A stretch of 64,000 nt of DNA, from NCBI GenBank assembly GCA_016936395.1, contig JAFGXY010000025.1, forward strand, positions 1 through 64,000. The letters run 5' to 3'. A model generated the notes under the pieces. The model was not told where the DNA came from. It worked only from the letters and a program-made list of their open reading frames with translations, and ran no database searches. Numbering within the stretch: position 1 is the stretch's first letter; every line of letters starts with the position of its first letter. Positions 17,913 to 27,186 of this stretch are shown here, piece by piece. A program made the translations under genes and the position numbers. Source of the DNA: Paracoccaceae bacterium (lineage in GTDB: Bacteria > Pseudomonadota > Alphaproteobacteria > Rhodobacterales > Rhodobacteraceae).

Positions 17913-20900
17913 TCAGGTCTTGAAGACCCGGTAGATCGCCGGAATCACCAGCACCGTCAGCAGGGTGGACGTGAACAGCCCGAAGAGCAGGCTGATCGCA
18001 AGGCCCTGAAAGATCGGGTCCGACAGGATTGTGACCGCCCCGATCATCGCCGCGATAGCTGTCAGAAGGATCGGCTTGAACCGGATCGCCCCCGCCTCGA
18101 TCAGCACCTCGACCGGCGATTTGCCGGGGTCGGCGTGGCGGATGAAATCGACCAGGAGGATCGAGTTTCTGACGATGATCCCCGCCAGCGCGATGAAGCC
18201 GATCATCGAGGTCGCCGAGAACGGCGCCGCGTAAAGCCAATGCCCGATCATGATGCCAAGGAAGGTCAGCGGCACCGGCGTCAGGATCACCAGCGGCAGG
18301 CGGAAGCTGCCAAATTGCGCGACCACTAGGATGTAAATCCCCAAGAGCGCCACACCAAACGCCGCCCCCATGTCGCGGAAGGTGACGTAAGTTACCTCCC
18401 ATTCGCCGTCCCATAGCAGGGTGGTTACGCTCTCATCCTCGGGCTGGCCATGCAGGCTGAGCACCGGCTTGGTGCCCTCGGGCCAGTCCATCGCGTCAAT
18501 CGCCTCGGCAACCGCCAGCATGCCGTAAAGCGGCGCCTCGAAGGTGCCCGCCAGCTCTGCCGTGACCATTTCGGCGGCGCGACCGTTGTGGCGAAAGATC
18601 GGGAAGCTGGCCCGTTCTTCCCGCAGGCTGATCACGTCGCCCAACTCCACCACGCCCCGCGCACCGGGGATCACGTTGGCCGGGATCGGGGTGGACAAAA
18701 AGCGTTCATCCATCACCCGGTCGCCCTTGTCGCGGGCGATTTGCAGCGGGATCGGGTGGCGGCCATCTTCGCGGTGCGAATAGCCGACGATCTGGTCACC
18801 GTTCAGCAGGGAAATGGTGTCGAACACATCCTGTTCCTGCACCGCGAAGAAATCCAGATCGTCGCTGTTGATCGTGGCCCGCAACCGGCGCGGCTCGATC
18901 CCGAAGCTGTCATCCACGTCCACAATGAACGGCACCGATTCAAACGCCTGCCGGATTTTCGTCGCGGCCTCGCGGCGCGCATCAGGGGTGGGGCCGTAGA
19001 CCTCGGCCAGCAATGTGGCAATCACCGGCGGGCCGGGTGGCGGTTCCACCACCTTCAGGCTGGTGCCTGCGGGCATGTCGACGCCCCTGATCAGTTCGCG
19101 GATTTCCAGCGCGATGTCGTGGCTTTCGCGGTCGCGGTGGTCTTTTGCGGCAAGGTTGATCGAGACCTCACCCAGTTCCGGCAGATTGCGCAGGAAACTG
19201 TGCCGCACCAGACCATTGAAGTTGAATGGCGCTGCCGCCCCGGCATGGGTCTGCACCGCCAGAACCTCGGGCAGGCCCATCACGATGCGGGCCACATCCT
19301 GCGCCACCCGATCCGTCGCCTCGACCGATGACCCTTCGGGCAGGTCGATCATCACGCTGAGTTCAGACTTGTTGTCGAAGGGCAGCAGCTTGACCGTCAC
19401 ATCGCGGGTATAAAGTGCTGCCAGCGAGCCAAAGGACAGCACCACGGTCAGGAACAAGAACACCCCGGCACGCAGTTTGGTTTTCAGCAAGGGCCTTGCG
19501 ACAAAGGCAAAGATCGCGCCCAGCTTGCCGCCTGCATGGCCGGGGCCATCATCATGCCCGTGCGAGATATCGGCCTTGCCCGCGACCTTGACCATCAGCC
19601 AAGGCGTGATGATCACGGCGACAAAAAAGGAAAAGATCATCGCAGCCGAGGCGTTGGCGGGAATGGGCGACATATAGGGGCCCATCAGCCCCGACACGAA
19701 GAGCATCGGCAACAGCGCCGCCACCACGGTCAGCGTTGCCACAATGGTCGGGTTGCCCACCTCGGCCACCGCATCGACGGCCGCCTGCGCGCGCGGGCGG
19801 CCATCCTTCATGCCCCAGTGCCGGGCGATGTTTTCGATCACGACAATGGCGTCATCGACCAGAATCCCGATGGAAAAGATCAGCGCGAACAAGGACACCC
19901 GGTTCAGCGTGTAGCCCATGATCCACGACGCAAACAACGTCAGCAGGATCGTCACCGGAATGACGATGGCCACCACGATGCTTTCCCGCCAGCCGATGGC
20001 AAACAGCACCAGCGCGATGATCGAGATGGTGGCAAGGCCAAGGTGAAACAGCAGCTCATTGGCCTTTTCATTCGCGGTCTCGCCATAGTCGCGGGTCACG
20101 GTCAGGCTGATGCCTTCGGGGATCAGACGGCCCTCGGCGGCTTCGATCCGATGCAGCACGTCTTCGGCCACCACCACGGCATTGGCCCCGGCGCGCTTGG
20201 CCACGGCCAGCGTGACCGCGGGCGCGCGGTGCAGGGTGCCATCTTCGGCGCGGGTGATCTGGCTGACGATGCGGTCGGAACTGTCGGGCACAAAGGACAC
20301 ATCGGCCACGTCCGAGACATAGACCGGGCGGCCATCGCGCGTGGTCATCAACAGACCCGCCACCTGCGCTGGTGCGGTCAGGGTTTCGCCCACCACCAGA
20401 TTGACCTGTTCGCCCTTGTCGCGCAGCTTGCCGGTGTCCAGCGACCGATTGGCCTGCTGCACCTTGCCCACCAACTGCTGCAAGGTCACGCCATACAGCG
20501 CCAGCCGTTCCGGGTCGGGCGCGATGCGGATCACCTCTTGCGCATCGCCGATGAGGTAAGTCAGGCCGACCTCGTCGGTCTTGGCAGCTTCGGCCTGCAA
20601 TTCGCGGGCGATGCGGGTCAGGTCGTTGGCCGATGCCTCATGCCCCGGTTCGGGTGACAGGGTGACGGTGACAATCGCCACATCATCAATGCCGCGCCCA
20701 ATGACCATGGGTTCGGGGATGCCCAGCGGAATCCGGTCCATATTGGCGCGCAGCTTGTCATGCACGCGCAAAATGGCGTCTTCCGACTTGGTGCCGACCA
20801 GAAACCGCGCCGTGACCATGGCGCTGTCGTCGCGGGTCTGGGAATAGACGTGTTCCACCCCGTTGATGCCTTTGACAATGACTTCAAGCGGTTCGGTGAC

Positions 20901-21122
20901 CAGCTTCACACCGTCTTCGGCACGCAGACCGGGGGCCTGCACATGGATATCGACCAAGGGAACCGAGATTTGCGGCTCTTCCTCACGCGGCAGGCTGATC
21001 AGCGCGACCAGTCCCATGGCGAGGGCCGCAAGGATGAACAGGGGCGTCAGCGCGCTGTCGATAAAGCTGCGCGTCAGACCGCCGGCAATGCCAAGGCCTT
21101 TCTTCGGGGCAGAGGCGGTCAT
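17913..21122 (-). CDS. RND-family efflux transporter permease (AcrB-like)
   Basis: This 1069-aa inner-membrane RND pump exports small molecules by proton exchange as a trimer. The N-terminal helix (LTPLFILAALAMGLVALISLPREEEPQI) is followed by two periplasmic loops and two sets of membrane helices. The helix-4 proton-relay region is seen in 'FSIGILVDDAIVVIENIARHW', and a matching GIIVRNSILLVDFIRH is in the second half. It is in the subfamily of RND pumps with PREEEPQI motifs, often of unknown substrate. Its start overlaps the adaptor gene stop by ATGA. No outer-membrane channel gene is nearby. The 174 bases separating it from convergent phoB show no clear gene. Confidence 0.92.
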   Translation of the reverse strand: MTASAPKKGLGIAGGLTRSFIDSALTPLFILAALAMGLVALISLPREEEPQISVPLVDIHVQAPGLRAEDGVKLVTEPLEVIVKGINGVEHVYSQTRDDSAMVTARFLVGTKSEDAILRVHDKLRANMDRIPLGIPEPMVIGRGIDDVAIVTVTLSPEPGHEASANDLTRIARELQAEAAKTDEVGLTYLIGDAQEVIRIAPDPERLALYGVTLQQLVGKVQQANRSLDTGKLRDKGEQVNLVVGETLTAPAQVAGLLMTTRDGRPVYVSDVADVSFVPDSSDRIVSQITRAEDGTLHRAPAVTLAVAKRAGANAVVVAEDVLHRIEAAEGRLIPEGISLTVTRDYGETANEKANELLFHLGLATISIIALVLFAIGWRESIVVAIVIPVTILLTLFASWIMGYTLNRVSLFALIFSIGILVDDAIVVIENIARHWGMKDGRPRAQAAVDAVAEVGNPTIVATLTVVAALLPMLFVSGLMGPYMSPIPANASAAMIFSFFVAVIITPWLMVKVAGKADISHGHDDGPGHAGGKLGAIFAFVARPLLKTKLRAGVFLFLTVVLSFGSLAALYTRDVTVKLLPFDNKSELSVMIDLPEGSSVEATDRVAQDVARIVMGLPEVLAVQTHAGAAAPFNFNGLVRHSFLRNLPELGEVSINLAAKDHRDRESHDIALEIRELIRGVDMPAGTSLKVVEPPPGPPVIATLLAEVYGPTPDARREAATKIRQAFESVPFIVDVDDSFGIEPRRLRATINSDDLDFFAVQEQDVFDTISLLNGDQIVGYSHREDGRHPIPLQIARDKGDRVMDERFLSTPIPANVIPGARGVVELGDVISLREERASFPIFRHNGRAAEMVTAELAGTFEAPLYGMLAVAEAIDAMDWPEGTKPVLSLHGQPEDESVTTLLWDGEWEVTYVTFRDMGAAFGVALLGIYILVVAQFGSFRLPLVILTPVPLTFLGIMIGHWLYAAPFSATSMIGFIALAGIIVRNSILLVDFIRHADPGKSPVEVLIEAGAIRFKPILLTAIAAMIGAVTILSDPIFQGLAISLLFGLFTSTLLTVLVIPAIYRVFKT

Positions 21123-22078
21123 TCCGGCGCCCCCACAGCGGTCAGCACATCGCCCGCGTGCAGGCCGGACAGGATCTCGATCATGGTCGCACCCGCCACT
21201 TCATGCCGCTGGCCCGGCACCACCGCGCGCAGGCCCGCTTCGGTGGCGACAAAATCAAGGCCTTGCCGGGTTTGCACCGCCGCCTCGGGCACCAGAAGCG
21301 CCATCCGCTCGCCCACCGGCAGCCGCACCAGCACGCGGGCATCGACAAAGCGGTCGGACAGATCGGGCACCTCGACATCGGCCACAACGCGGCCGTTTTC
21401 GATCAGCGGATAGACGCGGGCCAAGGTGCCCCTGGTTTCACCCGCAGCGCCTTCGATGATGATTTCATCGCCTGCTTCAAGGGCGGAGGCATGACGTTCG
21501 GGCACCGCCAGCCGCAGAAAGAAGCCACCGCCGCCAATGGTTGCCACAGCCTCACCGGGCAAGACCACCGCGCCGCGCGACACCGGCACGTCCAGCACCC
21601 GTCCCGCTGCCGGGGCAAGCACCGCGCCTTCGGCGGCCTGCTGTTCGATCACCTGCTGCTGCGCCCGGATCGCGGCGATCTGGCCGTCCAGCACATCCAC
21701 CTGCGTGCGCAGCGCGTCCAGCCGTTGCACCGTGGTCACGCCGCGCGCCAGCAGATCTTCGCCGCGCGCCAACTCGGTCTTGGCATTGTCCAGCTGCGCC
21801 ACCAGCGAGGCCGTCTGCGCCTGCACAGCGCGCAGTTGCAGCGCAAGCTTTTCATCAACGATCTGCCCCAGCACCTGCCCCGCCGTCACCTCGTCGCCCT
21901 CGGCCACCGCCAGTTCAACCAGCGTGCCGCCAAGGCGCGCCCGCGCCGGCACCCGGTCTTTCGCCTCGATCCGGCCAAAGACCGATTTCCATTCCGTCAC
22001 CGCAACCGGCGCCAAAGGCTCGGCTTTTGCCTGCAACGGCAGGATGAGGGCAAGAAGGGTCAGCATACGCAAGATCAT
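21119..22078 (-). CDS. RND efflux periplasmic adaptor (HlyD/MFP family)
   Basis: This 319-aa membrane-fusion protein would couple the RND pump to an outer-membrane channel. It has a signal peptide (MILRMLTLLALILPLQAKA), a first lipoyl half (GTLVELAVAEGDEVTAGQVLG), a coiled-coil hairpin (residues about 80-150, rich in Gln/Ala/Leu), a second lipoyl half (VLAPAAGRVLDVPVSRGAVV) and beta-barrel domains. It precedes the pump gene with an ATGA overlap. The region upstream contains an inverted repeat that may be its operator. Confidence 0.9.
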   Translation of the reverse strand: MILRMLTLLALILPLQAKAEPLAPVAVTEWKSVFGRIEAKDRVPARARLGGTLVELAVAEGDEVTAGQVLGQIVDEKLALQLRAVQAQTASLVAQLDNAKTELARGEDLLARGVTTVQRLDALRTQVDVLDGQIAAIRAQQQVIEQQAAEGAVLAPAAGRVLDVPVSRGAVVLPGEAVATIGGGGFFLRLAVPERHASALEAGDEIIIEGAAGETRGTLARVYPLIENGRVVADVEVPDLSDRFVDARVLVRLPVGERMALLVPEAAVQTRQGLDFVATEAGLRAVVPGQRHEVAGATMIEILSGLHAGDVLTAVGAPE

Positions 22079-22144
22079 GGGGGCAGCCTTTCAAAACAAA
22101 GGACAGATCAGAGCGGAGGCGACCCCCCGTTGGCGCGGCAATGT

Positions 22145-22160
22145 ATTCACTTTTTTGAAT
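22145..22160. promoter_or_regulatory. Inverted repeat ATTCA-N6-TGAAT upstream of the efflux operon
   Basis: ATTCACTTTTTTGAAT, an exact 5-bp inverted repeat with an AT-rich centre, lies about 70 bases upstream of the adaptor start and just past the corA stop. Its symmetry and position suit a dimeric repressor site (TetR- or ArsR-type). No regulator gene is adjacent, so the protein that would bind is unknown. Confidence 0.45.
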
Positions 22161-22186
22161 GTGATGTCCAGACCGACGCCTGCCGA

Positions 22187-23152
22187 TTATAACCACCCCT
22201 TCCGCTTGAAGAAAAGATAGGGCAGCACTGCCGAGAACAGCATACCCACCAAGGCCAGAGGATAACCATAAGCGACGCCCAGTTCCGGCATCACCTCAAA
22301 GTTCATGCCGTAGATCGATGCCACCAGCGTCGGCGGCAAGAACACTCCCGACACCACCGACAGCAGCTTGATGATGGCGTTCTGCTCGATCCCGATCAGG
22401 CCCAGCGTCGCCTCCATCAGAAAGCTGACCTTTTGCGACATGAAGCCCGAGTGGTCGGCCAGACCGCGCAGGTCACTTTCGGCATCCTTCAGGCGGGCCC
22501 GCAACTCTTTGGTGTCCCTTTCATCGCGCAGGCGTTGGCCGTAGAACACCGCCAACCGTTCCAGCGTGCCAAGACTGTCGCGGATGTTCGAGATCAGGTC
22601 GCCCTTGCGGCCGATCTCTTCCAGAACGCTGCGCCAGCCTGACTCGCTCCCGGACTTCACGGGCTGGCGTGCAAACACCCGCCGCGACAAGGCCTCGACA
22701 TCGCGCCCGACCCGTTCCAGCACATCGGCCAGGCGGTCGATGATGACATCGACGATCGACAACAGCACCTCTTCGGCATTTGTGCAGGCGATGGTGCCAC
22801 GCACCGCCCGCTGGATGAACATGTCGATCGCCCGTGGCGTATCATAGCGAACCGTGATCACCTGATTGCCGGCCAGAACAAATGTCACCGGCACCATCAC
22901 CGGGCTGTCGGTTTCACTTTGCGCCAGAATCAGCGCCGTCATGAACAAGGCGCCATCTTCGGCATAAAGCCGCGACGATTGCTCGATCTCTTCCATGTCT
23001 TCGCGGGTCGGCAGGTTGATGCCAAGCCGCTGTTCCAATGCGGCTTCCTCGCCCCGTTCCGGGCTTAGAAGGTCCAGCCAGACCACATCCGCCCCTTCGG
23101 CTGGCACCCCCGCCACCAGCCGCCCCTCAAGCGATGAATATGCCCTTATCAT
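22187..23152 (-). CDS. corA: CorA-family magnesium/divalent-cation channel
   Basis: CorA is a pentameric inner-membrane Mg2+ channel. The 321-aa protein has a large cytoplasmic N-terminal domain (residues 1-260) and two C-terminal membrane helices. The first (IKLLSVVSGVFLPPTLVASI) ends in the selectivity motif YGMN, then the periplasmic loop FEVMPELG, the second helix, and a basic tail (FKRKGWL). Length and the GMN motif fit the family well. It is transcribed away from tRNA-Cys. Confidence 0.93.
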   Translation of the reverse strand: MIRAYSSLEGRLVAGVPAEGADVVWLDLLSPERGEEAALEQRLGINLPTREDMEEIEQSSRLYAEDGALFMTALILAQSETDSPVMVPVTFVLAGNQVITVRYDTPRAIDMFIQRAVRGTIACTNAEEVLLSIVDVIIDRLADVLERVGRDVEALSRRVFARQPVKSGSESGWRSVLEEIGRKGDLISNIRDSLGTLERLAVFYGQRLRDERDTKELRARLKDAESDLRGLADHSGFMSQKVSFLMEATLGLIGIEQNAIIKLLSVVSGVFLPPTLVASIYGMNFEVMPELGVAYGYPLALVGMLFSAVLPYLFFKRKGWL

Positions 23153-23306
23153 GCCTTGCCCTGCCCCACGTTGGATGATGCTTGCCCGCGTTATTCCGGC
23201 ACTGGCCTAGCATGCCACCGGCGGCGCTGACCAGCCAGCCAGACCGCAGGCCGGACGGAAAGGCTTGCATGCCCCGTAAAGCTGTATTATCCACCCCAGA
23301 CCTATG

Positions 23307-23380
23307 GGCGGGTGGGCAGGCAGGCTATGCGCTGGATTGCAAATCCATGTAGATCGGTTCGATTCCGATACCCGCCTCCA
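23307..23380 (+). tRNA. tRNA-Cys (GCA anticodon), integration target of the first island
   Basis: The acceptor stem GGCGGGT/ACCCGCC is perfect, with T-arm GGTTCGATTCC, anticodon loop TTGCAAA (GCA) and encoded CCA at 23378-23380. It totals 74 nt, normal for tRNA-Cys. The anticodon stem shows one non-paired position at its top. The last 15 bases are repeated at 35885-35899, marking the boundary of an integrated element. Confidence 0.93.
23366..23380 (+). repeat. attL of island 1 (15-bp direct repeat)
   Basis: CGATACCCGCCTCCA at the tRNA-Cys 3' end is repeated exactly at 35885-35899 in the same orientation. The element lies between the two copies, with the integrase gene next to this one. This is the usual signature of tyrosine-recombinase integration into a tRNA gene. 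Confidence 0.9.
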
Positions 23381-23403
23381 ATTCCCCATTTTCGCTAGAT
23401 TGC

Positions 23404-23549
23404 AGTCTATCTTCGCAAACTGCGACCGTTGTTTTCATTGAGAAAATTGACTGTGACGCATCTTCTGCGGGAAGATAGACTGTGGGCACCCAACTTGTGT
23501 GGGTATCGAAAGCGGGTATTCCTGAAAAGGCAGATACCCACATACCCGC
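23404..23549. promoter_or_regulatory. Left arm-type integrase sites of island 1
   Basis: Two repeated motifs flank attL. AGTCTATCTT is at 23404-23413 and, inverted, at 23472-23481. GTGGGTAT/GCGGGTATT is at 23498-23505 and 23512-23520, and inverted at 23534-23541 and 23542-23549. Both motifs reappear by attR (35751-35760; 35825-35833 and 35837-35843). Shared motifs at both ends suit arm-type binding by the integrase and a possible excisionase. The inverted GGGTAT sites also lie right before the integrase ATG, so autoregulation is possible. Confidence 0.6.
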
Positions 23550-23562
23550 AGGACCGATTCCG

Positions 23563-24762
23563 ATGCCCCTAACAGATGCAGCCTGCCGCGGCGCAAAGCC
23601 TGATCCTTCTGGAAAACCTCGCAAAATTCCCGATGGTGGCGGGCTTCTCTTGTTCGTGTCGCCTTCGGGCGGGAAGCTGTGGCGAATGCGCTACCGCTTT
23701 GACGGCAAGGAAAAGCTGCTGTCATTCGGGGCATACCCGGAAATCAAGCTGGCAGACGCGCGGGCCTTGCGGGACAAAGCCAAGCGGGCCTTGGCCGAAG
23801 GACGTGATCCGGGCGCGAACGCGAAGGCAGCCTTGACCGCCCCAGCCGGTGACACCTTTGAAGCCGTCGCGCGCGAGTGGATCAAGGCGCAGGCTGCAAC
23901 GTGGACTCCCGCCCATAGCGCCCGCATCCTGTCCCGGTTTGAACGCGACGTGTTCCCGGCCATAGGGGCAACGGCGGTTGCCGAAGTCACCGCGCCCCAG
24001 ATACTCGCCATGCTGCGCCCCGTGGAAGATCGTGCCCCCGATGTTGCGGGCCGCGTCCGAATGACCACAGGGGCAATCATGCGCTATGCTATTGCCACCG
24101 GCAGGGCATCGCGTGACCCCGCCGCAGACCTTCGCGGCGCACTGAAACCGACACCCCGCGTCAAGCACATGGCACGGATAGAGGCGGGCGAACTGTCGGG
24201 CTTCCTGCAAAAGCTGGCGCGCTATGACGGCGAACCGCAGACCCGCTACGCTATTGAATTCGTCATGCACACCTTTGTTCGCACCAATGAAGTGCGGTTC
24301 GGCAAGTGGTCAGAGATTGACGGGGACGTGTGGCGCATACCCGGCAGCCGCATGAAGATGGGCCGTGACCATATCGTTCCCCTGACACGCCAAAGCCTTG
24401 CCCTTCTGGCACGGTTGAAGGGCTTTGCGGAGGACTCCGAATGGATCGTGCCGGGCGGGCGCACCGGCAAGCCTATCAGCGAAAACACCATGCTTTATGG
24501 CATGTATCGCCTTGGCTACCACGGGCGGGCAACGATCCACGGCTTCCGGGGCTTGGCGTCGACGGTCTTGAACGAAAGCGGCCTGTGGTCAGTCGACGCG
24601 ATTGAAAAGCAACTCGCCCATGAACCGAAGGACAAGGTGCGGCGGGCGTATAACGCGGCGCAGCTTCTGCCTGAGCGGCGGAAAATGCTGGAATGGTGGA
24701 GCGATTATATCGAGACGGCTGCTAAAAAGTCAGACACTGATTTAACCGATCTGCTTTCGTGA
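23563..24762 (+). CDS. int: Tyrosine recombinase (P4-type integrase), island 1
   Basis: This 399-aa integrase would insert and excise the island at tRNA-Cys. The N-terminal DUF4102-like domain (MPLTDAACRGAKPDPSGKPR, GLLLFVSPSGGKLWRMRYRF) is followed by the SAM-like core-binding region and the catalytic domain. The catalytic domain has Arg in TFVRTNEVRFGKW, HGFR in TIHGFRGLAS, His in QLAHEPKDK and nucleophile Tyr in RRAYNAAQLLP. The start at ATG 23563 gives the usual N-terminus. The longer frame from 23482 crosses the arm-site region. A terminator follows. Confidence 0.93.
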   Translation: MPLTDAACRGAKPDPSGKPRKIPDGGGLLLFVSPSGGKLWRMRYRFDGKEKLLSFGAYPEIKLADARALRDKAKRALAEGRDPGANAKAALTAPAGDTFEAVAREWIKAQAATWTPAHSARILSRFERDVFPAIGATAVAEVTAPQILAMLRPVEDRAPDVAGRVRMTTGAIMRYAIATGRASRDPAADLRGALKPTPRVKHMARIEAGELSGFLQKLARYDGEPQTRYAIEFVMHTFVRTNEVRFGKWSEIDGDVWRIPGSRMKMGRDHIVPLTRQSLALLARLKGFAEDSEWIVPGGRTGKPISENTMLYGMYRLGYHGRATIHGFRGLASTVLNESGLWSVDAIEKQLAHEPKDKVRRAYNAAQLLPERRKMLEWWSDYIETAAKKSDTDLTDLLS

Positions 24763-24790
24763 GACGAATAGAGACGCATTGGAACGCATG

Positions 24791-24815
24791 GGCCGCGCTT
24801 AATTGTGCGGCCTTT
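24791..24815 (+). terminator. Terminator after island 1 integrase
   Basis: GGCCGC and GCGGCC flank a 10-nt AT-rich loop and are followed by TTTCTC, starting 28 bases after the integrase stop. It is a plausible Rho-independent terminator. Confidence 0.65.
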
Positions 24816-24884
24816 CTCATTTAATGTGAAATTCGGATTCCGCTTCCCTGAAAATATCCGGGCCTGTAAAATGCAGGAATGAAG

Positions 24885-24917
24885 AAAGCCCCGCAGCGGC
24901 AAAACTGGCGGGGCTTT
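24885..24917. terminator. Bidirectional-type hairpin before the primase gene
   Basis: AAAGCCCCGC pairs perfectly with GCGGGGCTTT across a 13-nt loop. A-run and T-run on either side let it work in both directions. It insulates the integrase unit from the primase unit. Confidence 0.7.
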
Positions 24918-24942
24918 CAATGAGAAGCGGAAGTGAGTTGAT

Positions 24943-27186
24943 ATGCAGGAATATACCGAAACGCGCCCAATGGCGCAAGCCCATTTCAATATCAGTGCAA
25001 CCGATCTTAGCGCCCTTCTGGGACGCACTGAGACGCATGGGGATTTATCGGCAGGGGATATTAACCGCGCGACGGCGGATAATTGCGGCTGCGATCTGAC
25101 CCTTGCCGTCTCGATGTTCGCAGACGTGAAGGCGCAGCGGATCGAACCGAATCACCTGAGCCTTCGGCAACTGCAAGACCGGCTGAACACCACCACGGCG
25201 CGCGACAAGGCAGCCCTGCCCCTGGTCAAGCTGGGAACCTTCGGGGATGCCAGAACCGACAAGGGCAGTTTGCGCCATGATGCCAACCTGTTGCGCGTGT
25301 CGGGCGTGGAAGGCGACTATGACGCGGGCGCAGTATCGCCCCAAGACGCGGCCGAACGGCTGCGCCAGGCTGGCATAGCAGCCCTGATCTACACCACGCC
25401 AAGCCACAAGGCAGAAGCGCCCCGCTGGCGTGTCCTTGCGCCCTTGGCAGGGGAAGTTGCACCGGCCGAACGGGAAGCCCTGTGCGCCCGCTTGAATGGC
25501 GCGCTTGGGGGCATCCTTGCAACCGAGTCCTTCACCCCGTCGCAGTCCTATTACTTCGGCGCGGTGACCGGCCGTCCGGTGGAATCCGTCCTTGTGGAAG
25601 GGCAACCGCTTGACCGCGTGTCGGGCGTTGCCTCGATCGGGCCGCAGCCCAAGCCGGTGAAGTCGACCACCGATCTTTCGGACCTGTTCCGGGCACCGGC
25701 AGACCGGGCCGAAGTGCGGCGCGCTTTGGCGCTTATCACCGAATCCGATGATCGGGACCAATGGCTTAAAATCGGCATGGCGCTTCATGCTGAATTCGCG
25801 GGCAGCGATGAAGGCTTTGACCTGTGGTCGCATTGGTCGCGCCAGTCCCTGAAATTCGATGAACGCGACCAACGCCAGAAATGGAAATCCTTCCGGCGCA
25901 GCGGAGTCGGTATCGGGACGCTTTTTGAAATCGCCAAGGGTTACGGGTATGAGCGGCCTTCTTACTTTTCTGAATCTGATTTTGACGATCTGCCTGCACT
26001 TCCTGCGGAATCGAAACAAGCGAAGATCGGAATAATCACCGCCAAGAATGGGGAAATGAAACCGACGCTGCACAATGCCATTCTGGTTTTGCGAAAGGTG
26101 AACCGGGATCAAGGCTATTCGATCCGCAAGAACGATATGACCGGGCAAGACGAATGGCGCGCCGGGCCGATCAATGATGCCGATCTGGGCTTGATCCGCG
26201 TGGCGATTGAACAGGCGGGAATGCACAACGTAGGGGCAGACCTGACCGCGGGCGCGGTTCGGGCGGTTGCCGAGTTGAACCGCTATCACCCGGTTAAGGA
26301 TTGGCTGGAGTCGCTGCACCATGACGGCAAGCCGCGCGTTGATACATGGCTGACCCGATACCTTGGCGTCGACGCTTCCCCCTATTCCCGCGCCGTGGGG
26401 CGCGCCTTCCTGGTGGCGATGGTGGCGCGCGTCATGCGGCCGGGCTGCAAGCACGATCATGTTCTTGTGCTGGGCGGGGCGCAGGGCATCGGCAAGTCCA
26501 CCGCCTGCCGCATTCTGGGCGGTGACTGGGCGGGCGATAACATGCCCTCGATCCGCGATGGCGCGCGGGAAGCCGGGCTATACCTTCGCGGGCATTGGCT
26601 GGTGGAACTGGCGGAACTCGCCCCGTCTCGCAAGGCTGAGGCGGAAGATTTGAAAGCCTTCCTGACTCGGGCAACCGATGAAATCCGCGCCCCCTACGCG
26701 CGCCGGGCTGACATTGTGCCCCGCCAGTGCGTCTTTGTGGGCACCACGAATGAAACCGCCTTTCTGCGGGATGCCAGCGGCGGGCGGCGCTTCTGGCCTG
26801 TGACCTGCGGCGCGAAGATCGAGACTGAGGCGCTTGCCACGGATCGGGAACAGCTATTCGCTGAGGCAGTCGCAGCCTTCCGGGCTGGTGAAGCGTGGCA
26901 CTTGCCGCCCGATCTTGAACGGCAGGCAGCGATTGAGCAAGAGGCAGCCCGCGAAGAACACCCTTGGGAACAGCCTATCCGGCGCATCCTGGACGGCTTG
27001 ACCGAAGGTGACGGCTTTGACCGGCAACCGAAGGACAGCGTGACAGTGGGCGAGTTGCTTACGCTTCTGGGCATCCCTGTTGAAAGGCACCCCGGCAAGC
27101 CCTCTCGGGACGCGGCAGGCATCCTTCGCATGTTCGGCTGGGTGAAGCGCCGCAAGAATGACGGCATTGAATGGTGGCGGGCATGA
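24943..27186 (+). CDS. AEP primase - VirE-type helicase replication protein, island 1
   Basis: This 747-aa replication protein is of the kind used by satellites and PICIs. Residues about 90-250 form an archaeo-eukaryotic primase-like domain with the catalytic acidic pair in VEGDYDAG (about 125-127) and YTTPSHKAEAPRWR. Residues about 260-350 match a PriCT-2 region (LALITESDDRDQWLKIGMAL, WKSFRRSGVGIGTLFEIAKG). The C-terminal half is a VirE/DUF3987-like P-loop ATPase with Walker A GGAQGIGKST (about 511-520), VELAELAP as the acidic motif and FVGTTNETAFLRDASGGRRFWP. It is followed directly by iteron repeats. It probably starts element replication after induction. Confidence 0.88.
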   Translation: MQEYTETRPMAQAHFNISATDLSALLGRTETHGDLSAGDINRATADNCGCDLTLAVSMFADVKAQRIEPNHLSLRQLQDRLNTTTARDKAALPLVKLGTFGDARTDKGSLRHDANLLRVSGVEGDYDAGAVSPQDAAERLRQAGIAALIYTTPSHKAEAPRWRVLAPLAGEVAPAEREALCARLNGALGGILATESFTPSQSYYFGAVTGRPVESVLVEGQPLDRVSGVASIGPQPKPVKSTTDLSDLFRAPADRAEVRRALALITESDDRDQWLKIGMALHAEFAGSDEGFDLWSHWSRQSLKFDERDQRQKWKSFRRSGVGIGTLFEIAKGYGYERPSYFSESDFDDLPALPAESKQAKIGIITAKNGEMKPTLHNAILVLRKVNRDQGYSIRKNDMTGQDEWRAGPINDADLGLIRVAIEQAGMHNVGADLTAGAVRAVAELNRYHPVKDWLESLHHDGKPRVDTWLTRYLGVDASPYSRAVGRAFLVAMVARVMRPGCKHDHVLVLGGAQGIGKSTACRILGGDWAGDNMPSIRDGAREAGLYLRGHWLVELAELAPSRKAEAEDLKAFLTRATDEIRAPYARRADIVPRQCVFVGTTNETAFLRDASGGRRFWPVTCGAKIETEALATDREQLFAEAVAAFRAGEAWHLPPDLERQAAIEQEAAREEHPWEQPIRRILDGLTEGDGFDRQPKDSVTVGELLTLLGIPVERHPGKPSRDAAGILRMFGWVKRRKNDGIEWWRA